Notes under the pieces: model-generated
What the model saw: the letters and a program-made list of their open reading frames with translations, nothing else
What the model was told of the DNA's origin: nothing
Database searches by the model: none
Part shown: positions 1 to 7,432 of the stretch, in pieces
Layout of the letters: each line of letters opens with the position of its first letter
Position numbering within the stretch: position 1 is the first letter of the stretch
Assembly: GCA_947629605.1 (NCBI GenBank)
Contig: CANREK010000045.1
Coordinates: forward strand, 1-9,200
Length of the DNA stretch: 9,200 nt
Source: an uncultured Clostridia bacterium
GTDB taxonomy: Bacteria > Bacillota > Clostridia > Christensenellales > Borkfalkiaceae
Direction: 5' to 3'
Made by a program: the position numbers and the translations under genes

Positions 1-2086
1 CGACAGGGTCAACATGGCCTTTTCCTCCTCCGTCTGTACGGCGGGGACGGGGGTCGGCGTCGTCGTGGAGACGGGCATGCGCACCGAGGTCGGCAAGGTC
101 GCGGGCATGCTCGACAGCACGGACGAACTGCAAACGCCCATGAAGCGGAAGCTCAACCATGTCGGAAAAGTTCTCTCCCTCGTCGGCATCGTCGTCGCGC
201 TCCTGATGTTCGGCGTGGGGCTCATCTATGACGTTCACAATTGGAAAACGCTGGCGCTCACGGCAGTGTCGCTCGCCATCTCCGTCATTCCCGAAGGCCT
301 TCCCGCGACGGCCACCGTCGTCATGGCGCTCGGCGTACAGCGCATGGCAAAGCAGCAGGCCCTCGTGCGTTCCCTTCCCGCCGTGGAGACCTTGGGTTCC
401 GCTACCGTCATCTGCTGCGACAAGACGGGGACGCTCACCCTCAACCGCATGACCGTCACCCGCTATCTCGCGGGCGGGACCCTCAAAGACGTCAAGAGGG
501 GAGAAAAGGACGACCTCGCAAGGCCGCTCCTTCTCGCCTCGGCACTCTGCAACGACGCCGCAAGGGACCCCGAGCGGGCGGGGGAATGGCTCGGCGACCC
601 CACGGAAGGGGCGCTCATCGACTTTGCGGAAGCCTACAACTTGGACTGCGACGCGGTCAAGGCGGAACATCCCCGCCTCTTTGAACAGCCCTTTGATTCG
701 GACAGAAAGCGCATGTCCGTCGTGGTCGGGGACGGCGACAGGAAAGCCGTCTACACCAAGGGCGCCATCGACGGCCTCTTGCCCCTGTGCACTTCCATTC
801 TGACCGCCGACGGGATCCGCCCCATCACGGAAGAGGACAAAACCTTCCTTCTCGACAAGGCCGAGGAGATGTCGGCGGAAGCGCTCCGCGTGCTCGGCTT
901 TGCGACGCGCGAGATAGATTTTGTGCCCAAAGAGGGGGACGATGTTGAGAAGGACCTCGTCTTTCTCGGCTTCACCTGCATGATCGACCCGCCGCGGCGG
1001 GAAGTCATCGGCGCCGTCGCCTCCTGCCACAGGGCGGGCATCCGCGTCGTCATGATCACGGGCGACCACAGGACGACGGCCGTCGCCATCGCAAAAGAGC
1101 TCGGCATTTATAGGGAAGGGGACACCGCCATCACGGGTTCGGAGCTTGCCGCCATGACGGAGGAGGAGCTCGACGAGGTCGTGGGGACCACTTCCGTCTA
1201 TGCCCGCGTTTCGCCCTCCGACAAGCTCCGCATCGTGCGGTCTCTGCAACGGACGGGGGAAGTCGCCTCGATGACGGGGGACGGCGTCAACGATTCCCCC
1301 GCGCTCAAAGCCGCCGACATCGGCGTCGCGATGGGGGCGGGCACGGATGTCGCCAAGGATGCCTCCGACATCATCCTCCTCGACAACAACTTCACGACCA
1401 TCGAGAGCGCCGTCAAGGAGGGGCGGCGGGTCTATGCCAACATCCAAAAAGTCATCCAATTCCTCCTCGCGGGAAACATTGCGGAGATCCTGACGCTCAT
1501 GATCGCCACCCTCTTCAACCTTCCCGCACCGCTGCTTGCCGTGCATGTGCTCATCATCAACCTCGTGACGGACACGCTTCCCGCGCTCGGCCTCGGCGTT
1601 GACCCCGCCGCGCCCGACATCATGGAACGCCCGCCCGTCAGGGCGGGGACGCTCTTTGAGAGGGGGCTCGTCTTGCGGGTGCTCTTCCACGGCGCTCTCC
1701 TTTCCGCCGTCTCGCTCTCGGCCTATTTTATCGGCTACTTCGGCTACGGAAGCGAAAGCATCGCCATGACGATGACGTTTGCGACCATCTCCGTCTCCCA
1801 GCTCGTGCATGTCGCCAACCAGCGCTCGAACACCGCGTCGGTCTTTGCAAAGGGGAACGGCCACAACAGGGCGCTCTACGCGGCGATGGGGGGATCCTTT
1901 GCGATCGTGCTCCTTTTGCTCTTCGCCGTGCCCCCGATCCCCGGTGCGGAAGGCTTTTTCGGCTTTGTCTATCTCCGCCCCGTGCAGTATCTCATCATCG
2001 CGGGACTGTGTCTCGTGCCCCTGCTCGGCGTGGAGCTCAGCAAGGTGTTTCTCCGCCGCAGGGCAAAAAAAGTTGAACAAAAATGA
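1..2086 (+). CDS. P2-type cation-transporting P-type ATPase, calcium-like (5'-truncated)
   Basis: This is an ATP-driven membrane cation pump, probably exporting Ca2+. The frame is open to the left edge (first whole codon at base 2). The residues before the ATG at 14 already fit the family, so that ATG is internal and roughly the first 200 residues (M1, M2, most of the actuator domain) are missing. Counting from the ATG at 14: M3 at about 53-72, M4 with the PEGLP cation motif at 93-97, the phosphorylation motif DKTGTLT with Asp136, KGA of the nucleotide domain at 249-251, DPPR at 325-328, TGD at 349-351, TGDGVND at 421-427, then M5-M10. Cation ligands of P2A pumps are visible: Glu94 (M4), Asn488 and Glu491 (M5), Asn516, Thr519 and Asp520 (M6, NLVTD). 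The M8 acidic ligand of SERCA appears to be Gln596. The C-terminus is complete and short. The family is secure; Ca2+ over Na+/K+ or Mn2+ is inferred from the ligand set. Confidence 0.93.
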   Translation, partial: DRVNMAFSSSVCTAGTGVGVVVETGMRTEVGKVAGMLDSTDELQTPMKRKLNHVGKVLSLVGIVVALLMFGVGLIYDVHNWKTLALTAVSLAISVIPEGLPATATVVMALGVQRMAKQQALVRSLPAVETLGSATVICCDKTGTLTLNRMTVTRYLAGGTLKDVKRGEKDDLARPLLLASALCNDAARDPERAGEWLGDPTEGALIDFAEAYNLDCDAVKAEHPRLFEQPFDSDRKRMSVVVGDGDRKAVYTKGAIDGLLPLCTSILTADGIRPITEEDKTFLLDKAEEMSAEALRVLGFATREIDFVPKEGDDVEKDLVFLGFTCMIDPPRREVIGAVASCHRAGIRVVMITGDHRTTAVAIAKELGIYREGDTAITGSELAAMTEEELDEVVGTTSVYARVSPSDKLRIVRSLQRTGEVASMTGDGVNDSPALKAADIGVAMGAGTDVAKDASDIILLDNNFTTIESAVKEGRRVYANIQKVIQFLLAGNIAEILTLMIATLFNLPAPLLAVHVLIINLVTDTLPALGLGVDPAAPDIMERPPVRAGTLFERGLVLRVLFHGALLSAVSLSAYFIGYFGYGSESIAMTMTFATISVSQLVHVANQRSNTASVFAKGNGHNRALYAAMGGSFAIVLLLLFAVPPIPGAEGFFGFVYLRPVQYLIIAGLCLVPLLGVELSKVFLRRRAKKVEQK

Positions 2087-2088
2087 TA

Positions 2089-2121
2089 GAAAAGGGAACG
2101 GCATGCGGCCGTTCTCTTTTC
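2089..2121 (+). terminator. Intrinsic terminator after the P-type ATPase gene
   Basis: Two bases after the ATPase stop codon, the arms GAAAAGGGAACGGC (2089-2102) and GCCGTTCTCTTTTC (2108-2121) pair over 14 positions with one G-U wobble, closing a 5-nt loop. The right arm ends in TTTT, with the matching A run on the left arm. It should end the ATPase transcript and separate it from the next operon. The U run is short, so efficiency is uncertain. Confidence 0.85.
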
Positions 2122-2204
2122 GATTCGTGAATATTTTCCGAAAGAACCCCAAAAACCGATGAATATTTGCATAATTTTTTCGTATAAGTTTTGCTTTTTA
2201 CAAA

Positions 2205-2221
2205 TATAAAATAATTTTATA
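2205..2221. repeat. 17-bp perfect A+T palindrome upstream of the operon promoter
   Basis: TATAAAAT (2205-2212), a single central A (2213) and ATTTTATA (2214-2221) form a perfect dyad. It ends about 30 bp before the -35 box at 2252, within a longer A+T-rich stretch (about 2163-2230). The position suits an activator site or an A-rich UP-like element. A chance palindrome is plausible in such biased DNA, and no regulator family can be named. Confidence 0.45.
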
Positions 2222-2251
2222 AATAATTCACACAGATGTCACGCTTTTTCC

Positions 2252-2280
2252 TTGACGAGGCGGGGCAATTTGGGTATAAT
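2252..2280 (+). promoter_or_regulatory. Vegetative (sigma70/sigmaA-type) promoter of the lipoprotein-transporter operon
   Basis: A -35 box TTGACG (2252-2257, five of six consensus bases) and a perfect -10 box TATAAT (2275-2280) are separated by exactly 17 bp. Transcription would start near 2286-2288, giving a leader of about 80 nt before the ATG at 2368. This is the only strong promoter I see ahead of the five-gene run. The CGAGG ribosome-binding site lies at 2358-2362. Confidence 0.85.
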
Positions 2281-2307
2281 GTTATATTGTAATATTATGT
2301 CATATTG
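2276..2307. promoter_or_regulatory. Possible operator: dyad plus 11-bp direct repeats over the -10/start site
   Basis: ATAATGTTAT (2276-2285) and GTAATATTAT (2289-2298) form an imperfect dyad centred on 2287, with 8 of 10 paired positions plus an inner A-T pair. Overlapping it, ATGTTATATTG (2279-2289) recurs as ATGTCATATTG (2297-2307), 10 of 11 identical at an 18-bp period. A repressor bound here would block the promoter. Low sequence complexity makes this tentative. Confidence 0.4.
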
Positions 2308-2367
2308 GACTTTCCGCCCCGACGGTAGAAATAAAACTTTTATCTGAGGCGGCAAAGCGAGGTATTC

Positions 2368-3636
2368 ATGAAAAGAAAAAGAGCATTGATCCTCCTCATC
2401 TGCATGTGCATCGTCTGCATATTTGCGGGACTGCTTGCGGCATGCGGCGGGGGAGAACAGGACTACACGTCGAACACCGCTCCCAATGCGGACGGCCACT
2501 ATGGCGTGGAAGTCGTATTCGAGCTGGAAGGAGGGACCTATCAGAATTCCACCCGCCATGTGCGCATGTATTTCTACATTCCCGAAGGCGGCGAAACCCT
2601 CATCTCTCCCCCGGGGGAAAATTCCGAGCGCGAGCTCAACCGCGCCAATTACCACATCACGGGTTGGTTCAAGAACAGGCACGAGAACAGCGACGGCACC
2701 GTCACCTACTCCGACGCATGGGACTTTGAACGGGACACCGTCAAGAGCGGCGACGAGAGCCTTACCCTCTACTGCGGTTGGGCGGTGAACGTCAGGCACA
2801 CCTACGACATCTCCTACTACGATGAAAACGGGGAAGTGAAGACGGCCGCAAGCATTCAGGTGCAGGCGGGGGACACGTTCAGCGATCCCACCAACCAAGC
2901 CGATGCCCGCGTGGGCTACACCGCACGGCGGGAAGCGACGGAGAACGGCAGCTACGCAGTCTGCTATTACAGCGGCAAAGACGAGAGCGGGAATTGGATC
3001 CCGTGGGATCCCGCCTTCACCCATCCCGGCGGGGAAACGTCAACGGCCGTTCAGGTATTCGTCGACTATCTCAAAGGCGACTTCGTCTATGTCACCTCGG
3101 CAAGCGAACTCATCTCCGCCTCCAAGAGCTATGCAAGAACGGGCAACGGCGTCTATCTCACAAAGGACATCGACCTCGGCGGCGAGGAGATCGCGGGCTT
3201 CCGCAACAACGCGGGCGTGTTCGCGGGCGTGTTCTACGGCAACGGATACAAGATCTCCAACTTCGCGCTCACTTGCAGCGCCACGAACGACGATCTGCTC
3301 TCGGGCTATCACGATCTCGACGACTTCGCGCTCTGCATCGGCTTCTTCGGCATTCTCGACGGCGCAACGGTGGAGAACCTCACGATCGAGGGCATGACAC
3401 TGAACATCTCCATCGCAAACTCCAAAGCGATGAATGTCTACATTGCCCCGCTCGCGGCGCTTGCGGTCGATTCCACGGTGAAAAACGTGCACGTCTCGGC
3501 GGAATTCACCGTCACGAGGCTGGAACGCTACAAGGGGGAGGCGCACATCGTAACAGACCGCCCCGTCTGGGACGAGACCTTCGACGGAGAAGATTGCGAT
3601 GCATCCGTCACACTCACGGACAATCGCACAGAATAA
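2368..3636 (+). CDS. Secreted lipoprotein with InlB-like repeat and GLUG/beta-helix-like region
   Basis: A 422-residue exported lipoprotein of unknown function heads the operon. A basic start (MKRKR), a hydrophobic core and a lipobox LAAC with Cys26 form a lipoprotein signal peptide, so it should be anchored on the outer membrane face. About residues 45-140 resemble an InlB/Listeria-Bacteroides repeat (ELEGGTY, GWF, a W-x-F turn, LTLYCGW). A second, more divergent unit follows to about 235. About 239-390 look like a GLUG or right-handed beta-helix module: FVYVTSASEL, DIDLGG at 267-272, GVFYGNGYKISN, GFFGIL, then ATVENLTIEGM. The end is hydrophilic and acidic and stops without a further module. 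CGAGG at 2358-2362 supports the start. The binding-protein gene begins 31 bp downstream, so co-transcription is likely. A role in surface adhesion or ligand capture next to the transporter is inference only; no catalytic motif is visible. Confidence 0.85.
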   Translation: MKRKRALILLICMCIVCIFAGLLAACGGGEQDYTSNTAPNADGHYGVEVVFELEGGTYQNSTRHVRMYFYIPEGGETLISPPGENSERELNRANYHITGWFKNRHENSDGTVTYSDAWDFERDTVKSGDESLTLYCGWAVNVRHTYDISYYDENGEVKTAASIQVQAGDTFSDPTNQADARVGYTARREATENGSYAVCYYSGKDESGNWIPWDPAFTHPGGETSTAVQVFVDYLKGDFVYVTSASELISASKSYARTGNGVYLTKDIDLGGEEIAGFRNNAGVFAGVFYGNGYKISNFALTCSATNDDLLSGYHDLDDFALCIGFFGILDGATVENLTIEGMTLNISIANSKAMNVYIAPLAALAVDSTVKNVHVSAEFTVTRLERYKGEAHIVTDRPVWDETFDGEDCDASVTLTDNRTE

Positions 3637-3667
3637 AAATCGGAAAAAAGAAAGGAGTAAATAGACC

Positions 3668-6334
3668 ATGAAATTCAAGGCAGTCAAACTTACAGCAGGA
3701 GCACTCGTCTGCGCAATGGCAGTCGGCTTCGTCGCAGGATGCGGCGGCGGAAAGGTCGCCTACAACAACGAAGAGGATGCAGCCGTCTTTTCGACGCAGC
3801 CCCTCGACGGCGTGTTCAGTCCCTTCTTCGCGACCTCGGGCACGGATATGTCCGTATCCGGTCTCACGCAGATCGGCATGCTCGCTAACGATGAAAACGG
3901 CAACGTCGCCTATGGCGACAACGAGGCCGTCGTCGTCAAGGACTACGAGATCAAGACGACGGGCACGGGAGAAGATGCCACCACGGAGTACAAGTTTGTT
4001 CTCAAAAACAACATTCAATTCTCCAACGGCAGCTATCTCTCGATGAAGGACGTGCTTTTCAACCTCTATGTCTATCTCGATCCCGTCTACACGGGCGCAA
4101 GCACCATCTATTCGACGGACATCGTCGGCCTCAAAGCGTACCGCACGCAGACGCCCGACTCGGCAGGCGAGGACGAACAGGATTCCTTCATGGAGACCTT
4201 CCAGATCCAGGCCCGCACCCGTATCAATGCGCTTGTCGATGCCAAGGAGCAGGTCGACAAGAACGGCACCTTGGACAAAAACCAATTCAGAACGGCGCTC
4301 CAAGGCCTGACGGGGGATGCCTATGCGCACGTCGTCGACGACTACGACAAGGCGCTCGAACTCTTCCGCGAAGAGCTCAACGACGACTACTCCGCCGCGC
4401 TCGATTCCTATTCGGACACCGTGTTCCAAGACAGCAAGGGCGAGGAGCACAGAAACGTGCTGCAATCGGACGTTGAAATGTTCCTCTACAACGAGGGCGT
4501 CTTGACATGGAACAAGAAGGACGCGCAGATGACGGGCGGTTCCGTCGGTCCCGAATACTACCGCAATTGGACCAAGGAACAGGCCATCGACCTCGTGTTC
4601 GACCAGAATATCCCCGGGAAGATCGACGAAGTCGTCACCAACTGGATGACGGCGGGCAACCTCTTCACCTATCTCACCAACAAGGCGCTCGAAGAGTACT
4701 TCCAGAACAACGAAGTCGGCATCACCAACATCTCGGGCATCAAATTTGCCAACAAGGATGCCGCTTGCACCGTCAACGATAAGACCTACGCGGTCCCCGA
4801 ATATGAAGATGACGCGCACACGCATGTAAAGGACGGCTTCAACGAGGTCCTCTCCATCACCATTCACAAGATCGACCCCAAGGCCATCTGGAACTTCGCC
4901 TTCTCGGTCGCTCCCATGTATTACTATTCCAACCAAGAACAGATCGCCGCATTCGACTACGAGAACCACTTCGGCGTCGACTATGCCTCTCAGACCTTCT
5001 TTGACGACGTGCTCGGCTCGGCATCCAAGAACAGCTTGCCCGTCGGTGCAGGTCCCTACGCCGTGAGCTTCGTCAGAGGCGGGGTCGGCAAGGTCGCGGG
5101 CGGCGATGCGGACGTCGGCGCGGGCGACTTCTACAACGGCAGTACCGTCTACTACGAACGCAACCCTTACTACAATGCCGACGGAAAGGGCCCCGCTAAG
5201 ATCAAAAAGGTCCGCTATCTCGTGGCACAGCAGAACCAAATGCTCAACATGCTCTATTCGGGCGACATGGACTTTGTCGAACCCAACGCCAAGACGGAGA
5301 TCTTCAACGAGGTCCGCGGCAAGGAGAAAGAGGGGATCGGCAACAAGGACATTCAGACGTCGGGCTACGGCTACGTCGGCATCAATGCCGGGAAAGTGCC
5401 CAACCTCAGGGTCCGTCAGGCCATCATGCACTGCGTCGACGTCAAACTCACGGCTCAGTACTACGGTTCGCACGCCGAAGTTTTGTACCGCTCCATGACC
5501 AAGGCCAATTGGGTCTACAAGGAGGCATTGAGCAACAAGACGAGCTACTATCCCTTCCTCGGCGATCCCATTCCCGACGATCTCTCCGTCGTCAGTCCCG
5601 CCTATGCACACTATGTGCGTGATATCCTCCACAAGACCTCGGGTACGCTCACCGAAGAGGAGCAGAAAGGCTTTATCACGGCGCTCGTCGAAGGCATCAA
5701 GGGCGACCCCATTCTCTCCGAACAGAGATACAGTTTGAATGACAACGGCGTCTATCAGAACAGCAGCGGCACCGATACGCTCAAATACACCTTCACCATC
5801 GTTGGCGCCGAGCAGGACCACCCCGCATGGGATGCCCTCTGGCAAGCGGGCGAAATGCTCAACAAGTGGGGCTTTGAGATCACCGTCAAGACCGACCCTC
5901 AGGGGCTCATCAAGCTCAACACCGGTTCGCTCGCCGTATGGGCGGCAGCATGGGGCTCCACGATCGACCCCGATATGTATCAGGTCTACCACAAGGATTC
6001 CACGGCGACCTCCGTGCTCAACTGGGGCTACCGTCAGATCCTTCAAAATGCGGGCGGCAAGTACAATACGGAATATGACCTCGTCGTCAACGAACTTTCG
6101 CCCCTCATCGAACAGGCCCGTGAGATCAACGACCAAGGCGAACGTGCAAAACTCTATGCACAGGCGCTCGACCTCGTCATGGAACTCGCCGTCGAACTTC
6201 CCACATATCAGAGGCGTGACCTCTTCGTCTACAATGCCAACAAGTTTGACGAGAGCACCTTCTTCCAGAACGCGTCTCCCTTCAAGGGGCTCACGAGCGA
6301 TATCCACACTATCTCCTTCAACGTCGAGCGGTAA
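3668..6334 (+). CDS. Extracellular solute-binding protein, family 5 (oligo/dipeptide type), oversized
   Basis: This 888-residue lipoprotein is the ligand receptor for the downstream ABC importer. The signal peptide ends in the lipobox VAGC with Cys25. AAAGGAG (3651-3657), 10 nt before the ATG, supports the start. Family-5 hallmarks appear in order: LKNNIQFSNGSYLSMKDV near residues 111-128 (the F-S-N-G ... KDV motif), HKIDPKAIW near 400, GAGPYAV near 460, VYYERNPYY near 495, the YVGINAG strand followed by LRVRQAIMHCVD, and near the end AAWGSTIDPDMYQVYH followed by a C-terminal helix and a YQRRDLFVYN strand. Classical OppA/DppA proteins are about 500-600 residues. The extra length lies mainly between about 160 and 390, a charged, partly helical insertion. 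The ligand is probably a peptide, but family 5 also binds nickel, sugars and other solutes, so substrate is unproven. No TTA, CTA or TCA codon occurs from the start to base 6307. Confidence 0.93.
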   Translation: MKFKAVKLTAGALVCAMAVGFVAGCGGGKVAYNNEEDAAVFSTQPLDGVFSPFFATSGTDMSVSGLTQIGMLANDENGNVAYGDNEAVVVKDYEIKTTGTGEDATTEYKFVLKNNIQFSNGSYLSMKDVLFNLYVYLDPVYTGASTIYSTDIVGLKAYRTQTPDSAGEDEQDSFMETFQIQARTRINALVDAKEQVDKNGTLDKNQFRTALQGLTGDAYAHVVDDYDKALELFREELNDDYSAALDSYSDTVFQDSKGEEHRNVLQSDVEMFLYNEGVLTWNKKDAQMTGGSVGPEYYRNWTKEQAIDLVFDQNIPGKIDEVVTNWMTAGNLFTYLTNKALEEYFQNNEVGITNISGIKFANKDAACTVNDKTYAVPEYEDDAHTHVKDGFNEVLSITIHKIDPKAIWNFAFSVAPMYYYSNQEQIAAFDYENHFGVDYASQTFFDDVLGSASKNSLPVGAGPYAVSFVRGGVGKVAGGDADVGAGDFYNGSTVYYERNPYYNADGKGPAKIKKVRYLVAQQNQMLNMLYSGDMDFVEPNAKTEIFNEVRGKEKEGIGNKDIQTSGYGYVGINAGKVPNLRVRQAIMHCVDVKLTAQYYGSHAEVLYRSMTKANWVYKEALSNKTSYYPFLGDPIPDDLSVVSPAYAHYVRDILHKTSGTLTEEEQKGFITALVEGIKGDPILSEQRYSLNDNGVYQNSSGTDTLKYTFTIVGAEQDHPAWDALWQAGEMLNKWGFEITVKTDPQGLIKLNTGSLAVWAAAWGSTIDPDMYQVYHKDSTATSVLNWGYRQILQNAGGKYNTEYDLVVNELSPLIEQAREINDQGERAKLYAQALDLVMELAVELPTYQRRDLFVYNANKFDESTFFQNASPFKGLTSDIHTISFNVER

Positions 6335-6373
6335 AAAACTTTGTCGGACTATAACATTATACTAATTAAGGCA

Positions 6374-6393
6374 GGCGCCCGCAAAGCGGCGCC
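6374..6393 (+). promoter_or_regulatory. G+C-rich intercistronic hairpin between binding protein and permease
   Basis: GGCGC (6374-6378) pairs with GCGCC (6389-6393) and CGC (6380-6382) pairs with GCG (6386-6388), leaving an AAA loop and one bulged C at 6379. No U run follows, so it is not a standard terminator. It sits in the 77-base gap before the permease, where such hairpins can stabilise the upstream binding-protein message or attenuate read-through. That role is inferred from position. Confidence 0.55.
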
Positions 6394-6411
6394 GTATGGA
6401 TCGGTGAAACG

Positions 6412-7416
6412 ATGTTCAAATATATCGTAAAAAGACTACTGCTCTCCATCATCATTCTCCTCGGCGTATCGATCATCATCTATACGCTGACCAGACTTAT
6501 GCCGGCGGACTACGTCGATCAGACGTTCTCCTCCAAGGTACAGTCGGGTGCAATGAGCATGGAAGATCTGCAACGCTATAAGGAGCTCCTCGGCATCGGA
6601 GACAATTCCTTCACGGGTATCATGAAGGGGTACTTCGGCTGGCTCGGAAGGTTGCTGCAAGGCGACCTCGGCCGCTCGTTCAAGTATCAAAAGCCCGTCG
6701 CGGAAGTCATCGCAAGTCAGATGTGGTACTCCTTCGGCATCGCGATCGTTGCGACCATTCTGCAATTCGCGATCGCCATTCCTCTCGGCATCACGAGCGC
6801 GACGCATCAATACTCCGTGCGCGACTACGTCACGACGGTGCTCACCATGATCGGCATCGGCCTTCCGAGCTACTTTTTCGGCGCCATCGTCATCAAGGTG
6901 TTCGCGGTCGATTTGGGCTGGCTGCCGAGCGGCGGCATTCTGAGCGGCGGCGTGACCTATGCCGACAACTTTGCGGGCATGATGGCACAGTTCGGCGACA
7001 TGGTATGGCACCTCATTCTGCCCATCGTCGTCACGGTGCTTCTTTCGATCGGCGGCCTCATGCGCTACACGAGGACGAACACGCTCGAAGTTCTGAGCGC
7101 CGACTATATCCGTACGGCACGGGCAAAGGGACTGAGCGAAAAGAAGGTCATCTACAAGCATGCCTTCCGCAACACGCTCATTCCTCTTGCCACCCTGCTC
7201 GCAGGGATCCTGCCTTCCCTTTTCGGCGGCATGCTCATCACCGAGCAGGTGTTCGGGATCCCCGGTATCGGCAAGTACGCCTACGACGCCTTGCAGTTCG
7301 CGGATATCCCGTTCGTCATGGGATATAACATGTTCCTCGCGATCCTCACCGTCATAGGCACCCTGTTCTCGGATATCATGTATTCCATTGTTGACCCTCG
7401 CGTCAAACTCAAATAA
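6412..7416 (+). CDS. ABC transporter permease, OppB/DppB type
   Basis: A 334-residue inner-membrane subunit forms half of the importer's channel. The N-terminus MFKYIVKRLLLSIIILLGVS is the usual positively charged lead into TM1, followed by the extracellular loop of this family with GDLGRSF. Further TM segments lie at about 104-125, 136-160, 200-220, 258-280 and 300-325. The cytoplasmic EAA loop that docks on the ATPase reads DYIRTARAKGL (231-241) followed by HAFRNTLIPL. ITEQVFGIPGIG and the closing YSIVDPRVKL are typical OppB/DppB end motifs, and the length is normal. The start lies 77 bp after the binding-protein stop. Its Shine-Dalgarno site is weak (GGAT/GGTGAA region, 6398-6407), which with the upstream hairpin suggests lower expression than the binding protein. 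The gene is followed 16 bp later by its partner permease. Confidence 0.95.
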   Translation: MFKYIVKRLLLSIIILLGVSIIIYTLTRLMPADYVDQTFSSKVQSGAMSMEDLQRYKELLGIGDNSFTGIMKGYFGWLGRLLQGDLGRSFKYQKPVAEVIASQMWYSFGIAIVATILQFAIAIPLGITSATHQYSVRDYVTTVLTMIGIGLPSYFFGAIVIKVFAVDLGWLPSGGILSGGVTYADNFAGMMAQFGDMVWHLILPIVVTVLLSIGGLMRYTRTNTLEVLSADYIRTARAKGLSEKKVIYKHAFRNTLIPLATLLAGILPSLFGGMLITEQVFGIPGIGKYAYDALQFADIPFVMGYNMFLAILTVIGTLFSDIMYSIVDPRVKLK

Positions 7417-7421
7417 ACTAC

Positions 7422-7427
7422 GGAGAG
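7422..7427 (+). promoter_or_regulatory. Ribosome-binding site that sets the OppC-type permease start
   Basis: GGAGAG lies 5 nt before the ATG at 7433. It favours this start over an in-frame ATG at 7388, which lies inside the upstream permease gene, has no comparable site and would add 15 unrelated residues. Confidence 0.75.
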
Positions 7428-7432
7428 ATAAA

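Noticed and set aside
14..16. ATG at 14 as the true start of the P-type ATPase
   Set aside because: The upstream in-frame codons continue the family motif before NMAFSS, and a start here would lack M1, M2 and the actuator domain. The gene is cut by the window edge.
2128..2168. Direct repeat TGAATATTT at 2128-2136 and 2160-2168
   Set aside because: It is only 9 bp in A+T-rich DNA, with no relation to a promoter or gene boundary, so chance is the simplest explanation.
2239..3024. Minus-strand open frame across the promoter and the start of the lead lipoprotein
   Set aside because: It is codon-aligned with the sense gene and arises from the same codon bias. It runs through the strong + strand promoter and resembles no known protein.
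3614..6307. A very long (897-codon) open frame on the minus strand, antisense to the binding-protein gene
   Set aside because: It is codon-aligned with the sense gene, where antisense stops need sense TTA, CTA or TCA codons. The sense gene simply does not use them before base 6307. Its translation is a Val/Asp/Glu/Arg-rich product with no recognisable domain, while the sense protein has clear family motifs.
6341..6369. A + strand internal promoter before the OppB-type permease (TTGTCG with TATACT or AATTAA)
   Set aside because: The spacing is 11 bp for TATACT, and the element at 17 bp (AATTAA) is a poor -10. No convincing sense promoter is present in the gap.
7388..7432. Longer start for the OppC-type permease at the ATG at 7388
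   Set aside because: It would overlap the end of the OppB-type gene and lacks a ribosome-binding site. The ATG at 7433 has GGAGAG 5 nt upstream.
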